From Paraburkholderia largidicola (GTDB lineage Bacteria > Pseudomonadota > Gammaproteobacteria > Burkholderiales > Burkholderiaceae): a DNA stretch of 64,000 bases. The notes beneath the pieces were generated by a model, which saw only the letters and a program-made list of their open reading frames with translations, made no database searches and was not told where the DNA came from. Location of the stretch: contig NZ_AP023176.1 of the NCBI RefSeq assembly GCF_013426895.1, positions 620,001 through 684,000 of the forward strand, given 5' to 3'. The first letter of the stretch is position 1. Every line of letters starts with the position of its first letter. A program made the position numbers and the translations under genes. Shown in pieces: positions 18,566 to 27,554 of this stretch.

Positions 18566-19266
18566 CTTTCAAGACACGTCTTGAGCTGCATCAGACTGCG
18601 GCGGATCCAGCTTTTCATGGTGCCCAGCGGGACGCTCATTCGCGCTGCCAGTTCGGCGTACGACGAGCCCGTGAAGAATGCCTCCCTGACCACGTTTCTT
18701 TGAACATCGGGCAGCGCCTGCAGGCACGACTCGAGCCGCTGGCGTTCCTGACTGAGTTGCGCAAGGGCGGCAGGCGTGGGCGATTCGTCGACGATCTCGT
18801 CGACAGTCGTTTCGTCGAGCGAGACCGTGCGGCGGCGCCTGATGCGATCGATTGCGCGATTGCGCGCGATCGTCCCGAGCCACGTGAGCGCGCTGGATAG
18901 CTGCGGATTGAAAGTGCCTGCCTGGTTCCAGGCGGTGACGTACACATCCTGAAGCGTGTCCTCGGCTTCGGACCGGTCACGCAGTACCTTGATGCAGATG
19001 GCGAAGATCTTTGGAGACGTCAGGCGATAGAGCGTTTCAAATGCAACCCGGTCGCGCAAGGCAACGGCCGACAGCATGCGATCGAGATCGTCGCGCCCAG
19101 CCGCGTCCGAAGACGTGGGTGCACGCGTCGCGTCACGCATTTCCTTCGGTTGCCTTGAGGACATGTTCCACCCGGGCTGGCCGTACACAGTACGCCTTCG
19201 TGCACGTAGTGTATCAGCGCAATGTGCGTCCAGTAGCCCGTCATCAGGTAATAGTCGCGAGGACAT
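18562..19266 (-). CDS. ECF RNA polymerase sigma factor, SigK-like
   Basis: The protein has sigma region 2 ('RVAFETLYRLTSPKIFAICIKVL...AEDTLQDVYVTAWNQAGTF') and region 4 ('LPDVQRNVVREAFFTGSSYAELAARMSVPLGTMKSWIRRSLMQLKTCL'). It is translationally coupled to its anti-sigma gene. The best RBS (AGGAG, seven bases away) is at 19266, giving 234 residues. Starts at 19164 (200 residues) or 19140 fit the usual length but have poor RBSs, so the first 30-60 residues are uncertain. The divergent ferritin-like gene and the downstream PepSY/cytochrome genes are candidate regulon members. Confidence 0.9.
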   Translation of the reverse strand: MSSRLLPDDGLLDAHCADTLRARRRTVYGQPGWNMSSRQPKEMRDATRAPTSSDAAGRDDLDRMLSAVALRDRVAFETLYRLTSPKIFAICIKVLRDRSEAEDTLQDVYVTAWNQAGTFNPQLSSALTWLGTIARNRAIDRIRRRRTVSLDETTVDEIVDESPTPAALAQLSQERQRLESCLQALPDVQRNVVREAFFTGSSYAELAARMSVPLGTMKSWIRRSLMQLKTCLER

Positions 19267-19656
19267 CGGATCTCCTGAACGGTCTCGAACGCGGATGCAA
19301 TTTCCTTTTTACGTTGTCGGGCGTATTGCGGATGCAAAGCGGTAAGGCATTACCGCTTCTATTTCTACTGCCTGATCTGATGGTAGTCAGATTTGCAGTC
19401 GCTGATAGAAGAATGGCGCTTTCTTCCCGATACGCATGCACTGCCATTTGCGCGTCCGAATAAAAGCACAGCGCACTGCATCCATTTCGTCTTGCCCGCC
19501 GTAACGCTATTACAGACGCGACCACTGCCTGTCATGACAACTCCGTGTCTCCCGCTCGTGCATTGAAACGCGTCGGCGTGCCGTTAGGGATTCTGACGAC
19601 TTCGATCGACGCGCGACCTTGCATCGGTTCACCCGAACATCTCAAGGAGCAGGATC
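19267..19656. other. Divergent intergenic region, sigma factor / ferritin-like gene, with two inverted repeats
   Basis: About 390 bases with no supported ORF, and more A+T-rich than its surroundings. It holds two inverted repeats: GCGGTAA/TTACCGC with a 4-base loop at 19339-19356, and ATCTGA/TCAGAT with a 6-base gap at 19375-19392. These may be operators, or hairpins in a long leader. An ECF-type promoter for sigma autoregulation is expected here, but I could not define one securely. Confidence 0.45.
19339..19356. repeat. Inverted repeat GCGGTAA-N4-TTACCGC
   Basis: A perfect 7-bp stem with a 4-base loop, about 75 bases upstream of the sigma factor start on the minus strand. It may be an operator or an RNA hairpin. 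Confidence 0.4.
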
Positions 19657-20622
19657 ATGTCAGATGCGAAAGCGATTATGGAAACGTTCGACCGGCGCGC
19701 CGAGCGTCGCCGAGATCGGCGCCAGTTCTTCCGGAATGCAGGCGGACTGAGTCTGGGCCTCGTGGGCGGCACGCTCATCAGCGCATGCGGCGGGGGCTCG
19801 GGCAACAACGCCGGCGCCGCGGGCGCACCGACCGACGCGGAGATTCTCAATTTCGCCCTCAACCTCGAGTACCTGGAATCGCAGTTCTATGCGTATGCGA
19901 CGACGGGGGCCGGCCTCCCGGCTTCCATGACGGCAGGCGTCGGGACGATGGGCGCGGTGATTGCCGGTCAACAGGTGCCGTTTCAGGACCCCGTCGTGAA
20001 GGCGTACGCAAACGAGATCGCGAAAGACGAGCGCGAGCACGTGACGTTTTTGCGCAGCGCTTTGGGATCGGCGGCCGTGGCGCAGCCCGCGATCGATATC
20101 GGCGGCACCGATCCCAACGGCGCGTTCTCGAATGCGGCGCGGGCGGCCGGGCTGGTAGGCGCGGGTGCTGCGTTCAATCCCTACGCGAACGACAACAACT
20201 TTCTGCTTGGCGCGTTCATCTTCGAGGACGTCGGCGTCACGGCCTACAAGGGCGCATCGCCGCTCATCACGAACAAGACCTTTCTCGAAGCGGCGGCGGG
20301 CATACTCGCGGCCGAGGCGTATCACGCGGGTCTGGTGCGCACGACGTTGTACGCGAAAGGGATCGACGCGATGAGTCTGGTGTCGGCCGCCAACGCGATT
20401 TCCGCCGCGCGCGACAGCCTCGACAACAATGGCCATGATGATCAGGGCATCACGGGTACGACGGCGGGGACTTCGAATATCGTTCCGCTCGACGACAACG
20501 GCCTGGCGTTCAGCCGCAATTACGCAAACGTGCTGAACATCGTCTACCTGACGAGTTCTGCGGCGATGAAAGGCGGCTTCTTCCCGAACGGCGTGAACGG
20601 CACGCTCAACATGAGTGCCTGA
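19657..20622 (+). CDS. Tat-exported ferritin-like domain protein
   Basis: The 321-residue protein has a twin-arginine signal ('RRQFFRNAGGLSLGLVGG', residues 21-38). A Cys at 44 in 'LISACGGG' suggests lipid anchoring. The mature part is a ferritin-like four-helix bundle ('DAEILNFALNLEYLESQFYAYAT', 'AKDEREHVTFLRSAL', 'GILAAEAYHAGLVRT') with the Glu and ExxH residues of a di-iron site. Relatives are the desiccation-related (pcC13-62-like) proteins. AAGGAG precedes the ATG. It is divergent from the sigma/anti-sigma pair and about 100 bases ahead of an Nramp metal transporter, so a metal or oxidative-stress role is likely. Confidence 0.9.
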   Translation: MSDAKAIMETFDRRAERRRDRRQFFRNAGGLSLGLVGGTLISACGGGSGNNAGAAGAPTDAEILNFALNLEYLESQFYAYATTGAGLPASMTAGVGTMGAVIAGQQVPFQDPVVKAYANEIAKDEREHVTFLRSALGSAAVAQPAIDIGGTDPNGAFSNAARAAGLVGAGAAFNPYANDNNFLLGAFIFEDVGVTAYKGASPLITNKTFLEAAAGILAAEAYHAGLVRTTLYAKGIDAMSLVSAANAISAARDSLDNNGHDDQGITGTTAGTSNIVPLDDNGLAFSRNYANVLNIVYLTSSAAMKGGFFPNGVNGTLNMSA

Positions 20623-20722
20623 CTTTGCATCTTGCTGGAGCTTGCGCAGCGGGCGACCTCGTATTTCGCCCGCTGCCGTCTTGCCATGCCTGTTGCGCGC
20701 ACAACGACGCCGAGGAGCCGTG

Positions 20723-22018
20723 ATGAACAGGATCGCCGTTCGCACTGTCGTGCCAGAGTCGCTCACGGAGCGATCCCGTACGACGATGCATGCCGCGCTC
20801 GCTGGCGCACGTCGTGGGCCGCTTTCGATGCTCGCTTTCGCCGGACCGGCCATCGTTGCGTCGATCGCCTATATGGATCCGGGCAACTTCGCCACCAACA
20901 TCCAGGCGGGCGCCGGCTATGGCTATGCGCTGCTGTGGGTCGTCCTGCTGTCGAATCTGATTGCGATGCTGTTCCAGTCGCTGTCGGCGAAACTCGGGCT
21001 CGTCACCGGGCGCAATCTCGCGGAGTTGTGCCGCGATACCCTGCCGTGTCGTCGCGTGATGGTGATGTGGATGATCAGCGAGATTGCCGCGATGGCCACG
21101 GATCTCGCCGAATTCACGGGCGGCTCGATTGGCGTGTCCCTGCTGTGCCGCCTGCCGATGTTGCCCGCGATGTGTGTCACGGCAGCCGTCACATACAGCC
21201 TGCTGCAATTCGAGCGACGCGGCTTTCGGCCGCTGGAACTGGCAATCGCGGCGCTGGTGGGTGTGATCGGCTTGTCGTATCTCGCCGAACTGACGATGAC
21301 GCAGGTGAACTGGCGCGCGGTGGCGTTTCATACACTGACTCCGGCTATTCCTGACAGCAACGCGCTGACGCTCGCGGTCGGCATCGTCGGCGCAACCGTG
21401 ATGCCGCATGTGCTGTTTCTGCATTCGGGCTTGATGCAGAACCGGATCTCGGCGCGCAACGAGCGCGAACGGGCCACCTTGCTGAAGTTCTCGCATATCG
21501 AAGTGGTAGTGGCGCTTGGCGTCGCGGGGCTGATCAACATGGCGATGGTCATCATGGCTTCGGGAGCGTTTCATCAGGGACATCCCGAAATGGCCAGCAT
21601 CGAGACGGCATGGCGCACGCTGACACCGCTCCTCGGCAGCGCGGCGGCCGGCTTCTTTCTGACCGCGTTGATCGCCTCTGGCATCTCGAGTTCAGTGGTC
21701 GGGACGATGGCGGGGCAGATGATCATGCAGGGCTTCGTCGGTTTTCACATTCCCGTGTGGGTTCGAAGACTGGTGACGATGGCGCCCGCGTTCGTCGTGG
21801 TCGGACTCGGCGTGGACGCAACGCGTGCTCTGGTGTTGAGCCAGGTCGCGTTGAGCGTCGCACTGCCCGTTCCGATGATCGCGCTGGTCTGGTTCACGTC
21901 GCGCGCCGGGTTGATGGGACGTTACCGGAACAGCAGGATTACGAACGTGGCGGCGCTCGTTTGCACGGCGATCGTTATATGCCTGAACCTCGTGCTGTGC
22001 TGGAAAACATTCAAGTAG
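20723..22018 (+). CDS. Nramp family divalent metal transporter (MntH-like)
   Basis: The 431-residue membrane protein with about 11 spans has both metal-site signatures: 'YMDPGNFATNIQAGAGYGYALLW' in span 1 and 'VGATVMPHVLFLHSGL' in span 6. It imports Mn2+ or Fe2+ with protons. GAGGAG lies five bases before the ATG at 20723. It follows the ferritin-like gene on the same strand after 100 bases and could share its transcript, pairing metal uptake with a metal-binding exported protein. Mn versus Fe preference cannot be read from sequence. Confidence 0.92.
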   Translation: MNRIAVRTVVPESLTERSRTTMHAALAGARRGPLSMLAFAGPAIVASIAYMDPGNFATNIQAGAGYGYALLWVVLLSNLIAMLFQSLSAKLGLVTGRNLAELCRDTLPCRRVMVMWMISEIAAMATDLAEFTGGSIGVSLLCRLPMLPAMCVTAAVTYSLLQFERRGFRPLELAIAALVGVIGLSYLAELTMTQVNWRAVAFHTLTPAIPDSNALTLAVGIVGATVMPHVLFLHSGLMQNRISARNERERATLLKFSHIEVVVALGVAGLINMAMVIMASGAFHQGHPEMASIETAWRTLTPLLGSAAAGFFLTALIASGISSSVVGTMAGQMIMQGFVGFHIPVWVRRLVTMAPAFVVVGLGVDATRALVLSQVALSVALPVPMIALVWFTSRAGLMGRYRNSRITNVAALVCTAIVICLNLVLCWKTFK

Positions 22019-22074
22019 AAAACCCGTTTCGCTACACTGCGCATTTTCGCTGACGATCTGCCAGGAGAATGCAC

Positions 22075-22989
22075 ATGGACCGCATGGTGGCGATGGAGAC
22101 CTTCGTAACAGTTGTCGATGCGGGTTCGTTTTCCGCCGCCGCACGCCGCCTGAAGCTGGGCCAGCCAGCCGTCTCAAAGGCGGTCGCGCAGCTGGAGGAA
22201 CGTCTGGGCGCCCGTCTGCTGTTGCGATCGACACGTGGCCTCGCGCCGACGGATGCCGGTCAGCGTTTCTACGATCACGCACTCAGGGCCATCGATGAGG
22301 CCGATCAGGCCGAGCAGGCTGTGCGCGAGTCGTCGGAAGGCTTGTCGGGACGATTGCGCATCGGCGCAGCCGTTACCTTCGCCCGGCTGCATGTCTTGCC
22401 AGCCCTCAAGTCTTTCCTGGATCAGCACCCCAATCTGAGCATCGACATCGTGCTCGATGACCGGTCCGTCGATCTGCTCGGAGAGGGCGTCGATGTCGCG
22501 TTTCGCATGGGCACGCTGGACGATTCGACCATGACCGCGCGTCGCATCTCCAGCGGGCGGCGGTTCGTCGTCGGCACCCCGTCCTATTTCGCTGAAGCGG
22601 GCGTTCCGCAAACACCTGCCGACCTGAACCGGCATCAGGCAGTCGTTTACTCCCTGCGAGGCGGCGGTGAATCGTGGCTGTTCAGCCGCAGTGACGGCTC
22701 CGACTCGACCGTGACCTTGTCCGGCCGGATAAGCGTGAACGCGGCTGAAGGCATGCGCACGGCGGTACTCGGGCACATGGGCCTTGCCGTCGCTTCGGAA
22801 TGGATGTTCGCCCCCGAACTCGCGAACGGCACTGTTCAGGCCGTCCTGACCGACTGGACATTGCCGCCGATCGACCTGTGGGCGGTTTTCCCGTCCGGCC
22901 GCATGGCCACCACGAAAGCGCGTGCCTTCGTCGCGTTTGTCGAACACCTTCTCAATGAGCGCAACGCCGGCGCGGACCTCACCGGCTAG
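22075..22989 (+). CDS. LysR family transcriptional regulator (CrgA-like)
   Basis: The 304-residue protein has an N-terminal HTH ('MVAMETFVTVVDAGSFSAAARRLKLGQPAVSKAVAQLEERLGARLLLRSTRGLAPTDAG' region, about 1-62) and a periplasmic-binding-like effector domain. The ATG at 22075 has AGGAGA six bases upstream; the ATG at 22069 touches the RBS and is unlikely. It is followed on the same strand by an SDR gene after 185 bases, its probable target. Confidence 0.9.
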   Translation: MDRMVAMETFVTVVDAGSFSAAARRLKLGQPAVSKAVAQLEERLGARLLLRSTRGLAPTDAGQRFYDHALRAIDEADQAEQAVRESSEGLSGRLRIGAAVTFARLHVLPALKSFLDQHPNLSIDIVLDDRSVDLLGEGVDVAFRMGTLDDSTMTARRISSGRRFVVGTPSYFAEAGVPQTPADLNRHQAVVYSLRGGGESWLFSRSDGSDSTVTLSGRISVNAAEGMRTAVLGHMGLAVASEWMFAPELANGTVQAVLTDWTLPPIDLWAVFPSGRMATTKARAFVAFVEHLLNERNAGADLTG

Positions 22990-23174
22990 ACGCTGCGAAC
23001 CTTTGCCCCCTCGCAACAGGAATAGGCGCTATTCCCCGCCCGCGGCTACCGGGCGATGCCGCCTCAGCGGAGGATACGCATCAACCAATGCACGAAACAT
23101 TGGCTCCGATGCAGCAGTCCCTTCCGGCCGTTCAGGCCGGAGGACCGCTTCGAAACCTACTGTTGAGGAAAAGC

Positions 23175-23942
23175 ATGACCCAAGCTCTGAAAGGCAAACT
23201 CGCCCTCGTGACGGGCGCTTCGCGTGGAATCGGCGCAGCGATTGCGGCACGTCTTGCGCGCGACGGCGCATCCGTCATCGTTCACTACGCGTCGAGTGCG
23301 GCGCGGGCGGAAGCCGTCGTCAAGGAAATCCGCGATGCCGGCGGCGAGGCTGAGGCTGTCGGTGCCAACCTGTCGCAGCCGGAAGGCGTCAAGCGCCTCA
23401 TTGGGTCGCTGAACGGTGCGTTCGGCGGCCGCTTCGAGGGGCGGCTCGATATTCTCGTCAACAACGCTGGCACAGTCGAATATGGGCCGTTCCTCGATTC
23501 GTCGGACACGTCGTACGACACGCACTTCAACCTGAATGTCCGCGCGCCCATCGAACTGGCGAAAGACGCGGCAGCGCGCATGGTCGCGGCGGGCTGGGGG
23601 CGCATCATCAACGTGGGCTCGGCCTTTGGTGAAGCCGCGCCCCTGCCTGGCGTGACGCTCTACATCGCCTCGAAGTTCGCGCTCAGAGGCTTCACGCGCG
23701 GGCTATCGCGTGAACTCGGCAAGTTCGGCGTGACCGTGAATGCCGTCCAACCCGGCCCGATCGATACAGAACTCGCTCCGCAACCCGGCACGGAAGACCA
23801 CGCAACGATGACGAAGCTCGCCAGCGTGGGCCGTTTCGGCAAGCCGGCAGAAATCGCGGCGGCCGTCGCTTATCTCGCCAGCCCCGAAGCAGGCTACACG
23901 ACGGGCGAGAGCCTGACCGTCGACGGCGGATGGATCGCTTGA
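23175..23942 (+). CDS. SDR family NAD(P)-dependent oxidoreductase
   Basis: The 255-residue classical short-chain dehydrogenase has its cofactor motif TGASRGIG at 13-20, NNAG at 96-99, and catalytic Ser149, Tyr163 and Lys167 ('YIASK'). It most resembles 3-oxoacyl reductase-like enzymes of unknown substrate. The ATG at 23175 has GAGGAA upstream; earlier in-frame codons add a non-conserved leader. It lies downstream of a LysR gene. Confidence 0.9.
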   Translation: MTQALKGKLALVTGASRGIGAAIAARLARDGASVIVHYASSAARAEAVVKEIRDAGGEAEAVGANLSQPEGVKRLIGSLNGAFGGRFEGRLDILVNNAGTVEYGPFLDSSDTSYDTHFNLNVRAPIELAKDAAARMVAAGWGRIINVGSAFGEAAPLPGVTLYIASKFALRGFTRGLSRELGKFGVTVNAVQPGPIDTELAPQPGTEDHATMTKLASVGRFGKPAEIAAAVAYLASPEAGYTTGESLTVDGGWIA

Positions 23943-23991
23943 CGCGAGCTGTCTCGGTCAGTACGATCGGCCGTGGGCTCGAGTCGATTCC

Positions 23992-24390
23992 TCATTCACG
24001 TTCTTCGATCGAATCGACACGATCGGTGTAGAACGCAAGGTGCTCGCGAATCGGCTCGACAGCGGCATACGGCGCTTCGTAAGTCCAGATCGCGTTGACA
24101 GCGCGCTCGCCGCCCGACGGGATGGAGAAGTACGCGGCGTCGCCCTTGTACGGGCAGTACGTCGAATGCGCCGTGCGTTCGAGTTGGGCGACGTCGACAT
24201 CCTTTCTCGGGATGTAGAACACGGGCGGGTAGTGCGCTTCGCGCAGCGTCAGCGCGTCGCGGGTGTCGGCGATGACGCGGCCCGCGACCGTGACGACGAC
24301 GCGCGAAGCGTTGCGTTCGATCGTGATGGGGTGATCGGGACCGGGAATCTTCACGGTCCGCGTCGTGTTCGGCGTGTTGCTGGTGGACAT
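23992..24390 (-). CDS. DUF427 domain-containing protein
   Basis: The 132-residue protein covers the DUF427 domain, including 'RVVVTVAGRVIADTRDALTLREAHYPPVFYIPRKDV' and 'TYCPYKGDAAYFSI', the family's most conserved segments. The fold is a small beta-rich barrel with no proven activity. AAGGAG is seven bases before the ATG at 24390. It is the third gene of an SDR - old yellow enzyme - DUF427 run on the minus strand, opposite a LysR gene. Confidence 0.9.
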   Translation of the reverse strand: MSTSNTPNTTRTVKIPGPDHPITIERNASRVVVTVAGRVIADTRDALTLREAHYPPVFYIPRKDVDVAQLERTAHSTYCPYKGDAAYFSIPSGGERAVNAIWTYEAPYAAVEPIREHLAFYTDRVDSIEERE

Positions 24391-24406
24391 GCTTTCGCTC
24401 CTTGAA

Positions 24407-25543
24407 TCAGACGGTTTCATCGTTCGATGCTTCGACGGCAGCAGTGTCGTCGTACGCGGGAAAGTCGGTGTACGCGCGTTCGTCTCCACCCCAGAACGCG
24501 TCGCGCTGGTAAGGCGTGAGTGGCAGGTCGCGTCGCAGGCGCTCGGGCAAATCGGGATTCGACGAGAACCACCGGCCAAACGCGACGAGATCGGCGTCGC
24601 CCCGTTGCAGGATCTGCTCGGCGCCGGCGCGGTCGAAGCCGCCCGCCGCGATGATCGGGCCGTTGAATATCTTGCGCAGGAACGACGACGCGACGGGCGC
24701 CTGTCCTTCGACGAGCGTCTCCGTGCCCATCACGCGCGGCTCGATCACGTGCAGATACGCGAGGCCATACGCATTGAGCCGTTCGGCGAAATAGCCGAAG
24801 GTCGCTTCGGGGTTGCTGTCGGAGATCGCGCCCCAGCGGCCGCTCGGCGACACGCGCACGCCGACGCGATCCGCGCCCCACGCGGAGGCGAACGCGTCGA
24901 CGAGTTCGAGCGAGAAACGCGTGCGCTTTTCGATCGTGCCGCCATAGGCGTCCGTGCGCCTGTTGGTGCCGTCCTGAAGGAACGTATCCGCCAGATAACC
25001 ATTGGCGTTGTGCAATTCGACGCCGTCGAAACCGGCTGCTTTCGCGCGCGCTGCCGCATGTCTGAACGATTCGACAATGGCGGGAATCTCGCTGGTTTCC
25101 AGCGCGCGATGCGGCGAGTTCGGCACCCAGCCGTTTTGCGTGAAGACCGTGGTTTCGTACGGCACGACAGACGGCGCAATGGGCGCATTGCCCCAGCTCA
25201 GATCGACGTGTGACTGGCGTCCGTCATGCGCGATCTGCATGAAGATGCGTGCGCCTCTTGCGTGAACGGCGTCGGTGATCTTCTTCCAGGCTTCGACATG
25301 CTCGTCGGTATAGATGCCGGGCGCGCCGAGATAGCCACGGCTGTCATATGAAGGATGCGCGCTTTCCGTGATCAGCAGACCGCCTTGCGATGCGCGCTGC
25401 CGGTAGTACTCGATCATCATCTCGCTCGGACTGTCGTCGGAGTCGGAACGCAAACGCGTCATCGGCGCGTGCACGATGCGGTGCGACAGTTGTAACGGGC
25501 CAACGTTGGTCGACGAGAACAGTTTCAGATTGGTATTTGTCAT
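24407..25543 (-). CDS. nemA: Old yellow enzyme family alkene reductase (NemA-like)
   Basis: The 378-residue FMN enzyme has the OYE barrel motifs: 'IVHAPMTRLRS' near the N-terminus, 'IFMQIAHDGRQSH', the substrate-binding His/Asn pair in 'GVELHNANGYLADTFLQDGTNRRTDAYGG', and the late phosphate-binding 'PIIAAGGFDRAGAEQIL...DLVAFGRWFSSNPDLPERL'. It reduces activated C=C bonds, and in relatives N-ethylmaleimide or nitrate esters, with NAD(P)H. It lies between an SDR gene (57 bases upstream) and DUF427 (17 bases downstream). It is probably a quinone or electrophile response gene. Confidence 0.93.
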   Translation of the reverse strand: MTNTNLKLFSSTNVGPLQLSHRIVHAPMTRLRSDSDDSPSEMMIEYYRQRASQGGLLITESAHPSYDSRGYLGAPGIYTDEHVEAWKKITDAVHARGARIFMQIAHDGRQSHVDLSWGNAPIAPSVVPYETTVFTQNGWVPNSPHRALETSEIPAIVESFRHAAARAKAAGFDGVELHNANGYLADTFLQDGTNRRTDAYGGTIEKRTRFSLELVDAFASAWGADRVGVRVSPSGRWGAISDSNPEATFGYFAERLNAYGLAYLHVIEPRVMGTETLVEGQAPVASSFLRKIFNGPIIAAGGFDRAGAEQILQRGDADLVAFGRWFSSNPDLPERLRRDLPLTPYQRDAFWGGDERAYTDFPAYDDTAAVEASNDETV

Positions 25544-25599
25544 TATGGATGCCTTATCAATTGGTGTGGATCGAATGCGTGGCGATGGTCATATGACTG

Positions 25600-26346
25600 T
25601 CAGAGCTTCGAGCCGCCGTCGATGCGCAGCGTGTCGCCCGTGATCCAGCTCGCCTTGTCGGAAGCGAGGAATGTCACGGCGCCGGCGATATCGTCGGGCT
25701 GCGCGACGCGCTTCAGCGCCTGCAGACTCAGCGTGTAGTCGCGGCCTGCGTCGGTCGTCGCGAAGCTCGACATGTCGGTCGCGACGACGCCGGGCGCGAT
25801 GGCATTCACGCGCGCGCCGCGCTCCCCGAGCGCCGATGCGAAGTGCCGCACGAGCGTATCGACGGCACCCTTGGTCGCGGCGTAGGCGGCCAGTTCGCCA
25901 ACCGATGCGCGGGCCGCCAGCGACGACAGCAGCACGACACTGCTGCCTTTGCACAGCATCGGCAGGAGTTGCTGAACGAGGAAGAACGGCGCGCGCACGT
26001 TGACGGCAAAGAGTTCGTCGAAGTCGTCGACCGTCGTGTCTTCGATGCTTGCAGCCCTGGCGATGCCCGCGTTCGCGACGAGCACGTCGAGCCGTCCGCC
26101 CACGATTGACCGCACGCGTTGGGCGAGCATGCGCGGGCCGTCGGCGGCGCGCAGGTCGGCGGCGATTTTCTGCGCGTGACCGCCGCCCGCGATGATCCCG
26201 GCGACGGTCGAATCGGCGGCCGCCTCATTGCTGCTGTAATGCACCAGCACCTGCGCGCCGGCGCGGCCAAGTGCTAGCGCGATGGCGCGGCCGATGCCAC
26301 GCGATGCGCCCGTGACGAGCGCGGTTTTTCCAGCGAGATCGTTCAT
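25600..26346 (-). CDS. SDR family oxidoreductase
   Basis: The 248-residue classical SDR has TGASRGIG at 12-19, 'ANAG' at 91-94, a catalytic Ser at 141/142, Tyr155 and Lys159 ('YAATK'), and the C-terminal 'SWITGDTLRIDGG' tail. GGAG lies eight bases before the ATG at 26346. It heads the minus-strand operon that continues into nemA and DUF427 and is divergent from the LysR gene at 26549. Confidence 0.91.
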   Translation of the reverse strand: MNDLAGKTALVTGASRGIGRAIALALGRAGAQVLVHYSSNEAAADSTVAGIIAGGGHAQKIAADLRAADGPRMLAQRVRSIVGGRLDVLVANAGIARAASIEDTTVDDFDELFAVNVRAPFFLVQQLLPMLCKGSSVVLLSSLAARASVGELAAYAATKGAVDTLVRHFASALGERGARVNAIAPGVVATDMSSFATTDAGRDYTLSLQALKRVAQPDDIAGAVTFLASDKASWITGDTLRIDGGSKL

Positions 26347-26473
26347 GGTCAAGCTCCGTCTGGTTGATCGGCGGGACCGTTCGACATAACAGGCAGGTAT
26401 GGCGATGAAACTGCTTGCCGGCGTCCGCGCTGCTCGATGTGACTGCTGGCATGTAATCTAGCCTTCGCTTGCG

Positions 26474-26491
26474 CAAAGAAAAAAGACTTTG
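26474..26491. promoter_or_regulatory. Inverted repeat CAAAG-N8-CTTTG in the divergent SDR/LysR promoter region
   Basis: A short interrupted dyad in the only A+T-rich part of the intergenic space, 58 bases before the LysR ATG. Place and symmetry suit a LysR binding site, though it lacks a perfect T-N11-A core. Confidence 0.3.
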
Positions 26492-26548
26492 TAGGCTGGC
26501 GGGCATGCCTTGGAAGCATGGCTTACAGGCTGGGAAACAGGAGGAAGC

Positions 26549-27430
26549 ATGGAGTTGCGTCATCTGCGCTATTTCGTTGCCGTAGCGGAAACGGGCAGCC
26601 TCACGGTCGCCGCGGAGCAACGGCTGTTCACGTCGCAGCCATCGCTCAGCCGGCAGATCCGCGATCTCGAAGACGAGGTCAGGGCGGAACTGTTCAGCCG
26701 GAGCGCGCGCGGCGTCGAACTGACCGCGTCGGGCAAGGCGTTTCTCGACCACGCGCGGCTGGCGCTCGCACAGGTCGATGCCGCCATCGAAGCCGCACGT
26801 CGCGCGTCGCGTCCGGCCAAACAGGTCTTCGCGCTCGGCTTCCTGACAGGTCAGGAAATGACGTGGCTGCCGCGCGCGATGCAGGTGTTGCGCGACGAGT
26901 TGCCGAACATCGACGTCACGGTGTCGAGCGGCTATTCGCCCGATCTCGCCGACGCAGTGGCGCGCGGCAAGCTCGACCTTGCGTTCGTGCGCAGGGAGCC
27001 GGGGCTCGATCTCGACTATCGCGTCGTCTATCGCGAGAAGCTCGTCGTGCTGATGCCGAGCGATCATCGGCTGACGGCGAAGCAGGCAATCCGTCCGTCG
27101 GACCTGAAAGGCGAGCCGTTCATCATGGCGTCGAACAAGGCGCGCGTGCTGCACGACGTGGTCGCGCAGTATCTGCAGGACAACGGGCTCGATCCAAAGC
27201 CCGAGCATGGCGTCGACAATCTCGCGATGGCCATGTCGCTGGTTGCGTCGACGCGCGGGCTTTCGTTGATGCCCGAGTACGCGAACAATCTGCTGCCGTG
27301 GTCGGTGGTCAGCCGTCCGCTGGCAGGCGAGGCGCCGACCGTCGATCTCGCGATCGGCTACAGCCGGTCGAATGCGTCGCCTGTGCTGAAGCTGTTTTTG
27401 TCGAGGGCGGATGAACTGGTGGATGCATGA
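26549..27430 (+). CDS. LysR family transcriptional regulator (HcaR/BenM-like)
   Basis: The 293-residue regulator opens 'MELRHLRYFVAVAETGSLTVAAEQRLFTSQPSLSRQIRDLEDEV', typical of the CatR/BenM/HcaR branch, followed by an effector domain. AGGAGG sits directly upstream of the ATG at 26549. It is divergent from the SDR-nemA-DUF427 operon and is the likely regulator. Members of this branch often sense aromatic or electrophilic compounds. Confidence 0.9.
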   Translation: MELRHLRYFVAVAETGSLTVAAEQRLFTSQPSLSRQIRDLEDEVRAELFSRSARGVELTASGKAFLDHARLALAQVDAAIEAARRASRPAKQVFALGFLTGQEMTWLPRAMQVLRDELPNIDVTVSSGYSPDLADAVARGKLDLAFVRREPGLDLDYRVVYREKLVVLMPSDHRLTAKQAIRPSDLKGEPFIMASNKARVLHDVVAQYLQDNGLDPKPEHGVDNLAMAMSLVASTRGLSLMPEYANNLLPWSVVSRPLAGEAPTVDLAIGYSRSNASPVLKLFLSRADELVDA

Positions 27431-27554
27431 CCGTTGCGGTCGTGGGTCGAAAGCGCGTTACCGACCGTTACAGATGAACGCCGATCGAGCGACTATCCTT
27501 CAATTGGCCATCTCACAGTCGGGCCGAATTGGCGCCCCGAGGGGAAGTCACATC

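Noticed and set aside
19020..19337. Minus-strand frame with a protein-like 'YYLMTGYWTHIALIHYVHEG' stretch
   Set aside because: It overlaps the sigma factor N-terminus in another frame, and its later half is shadow-like; no RBS or homologue was recognised.
19458..19491. Possible ECF promoter (GAATAAA ... CGTC) before the ferritin-like gene
   Set aside because: The spacing of 23 bases is too long for an ECF -35/-10 pair.
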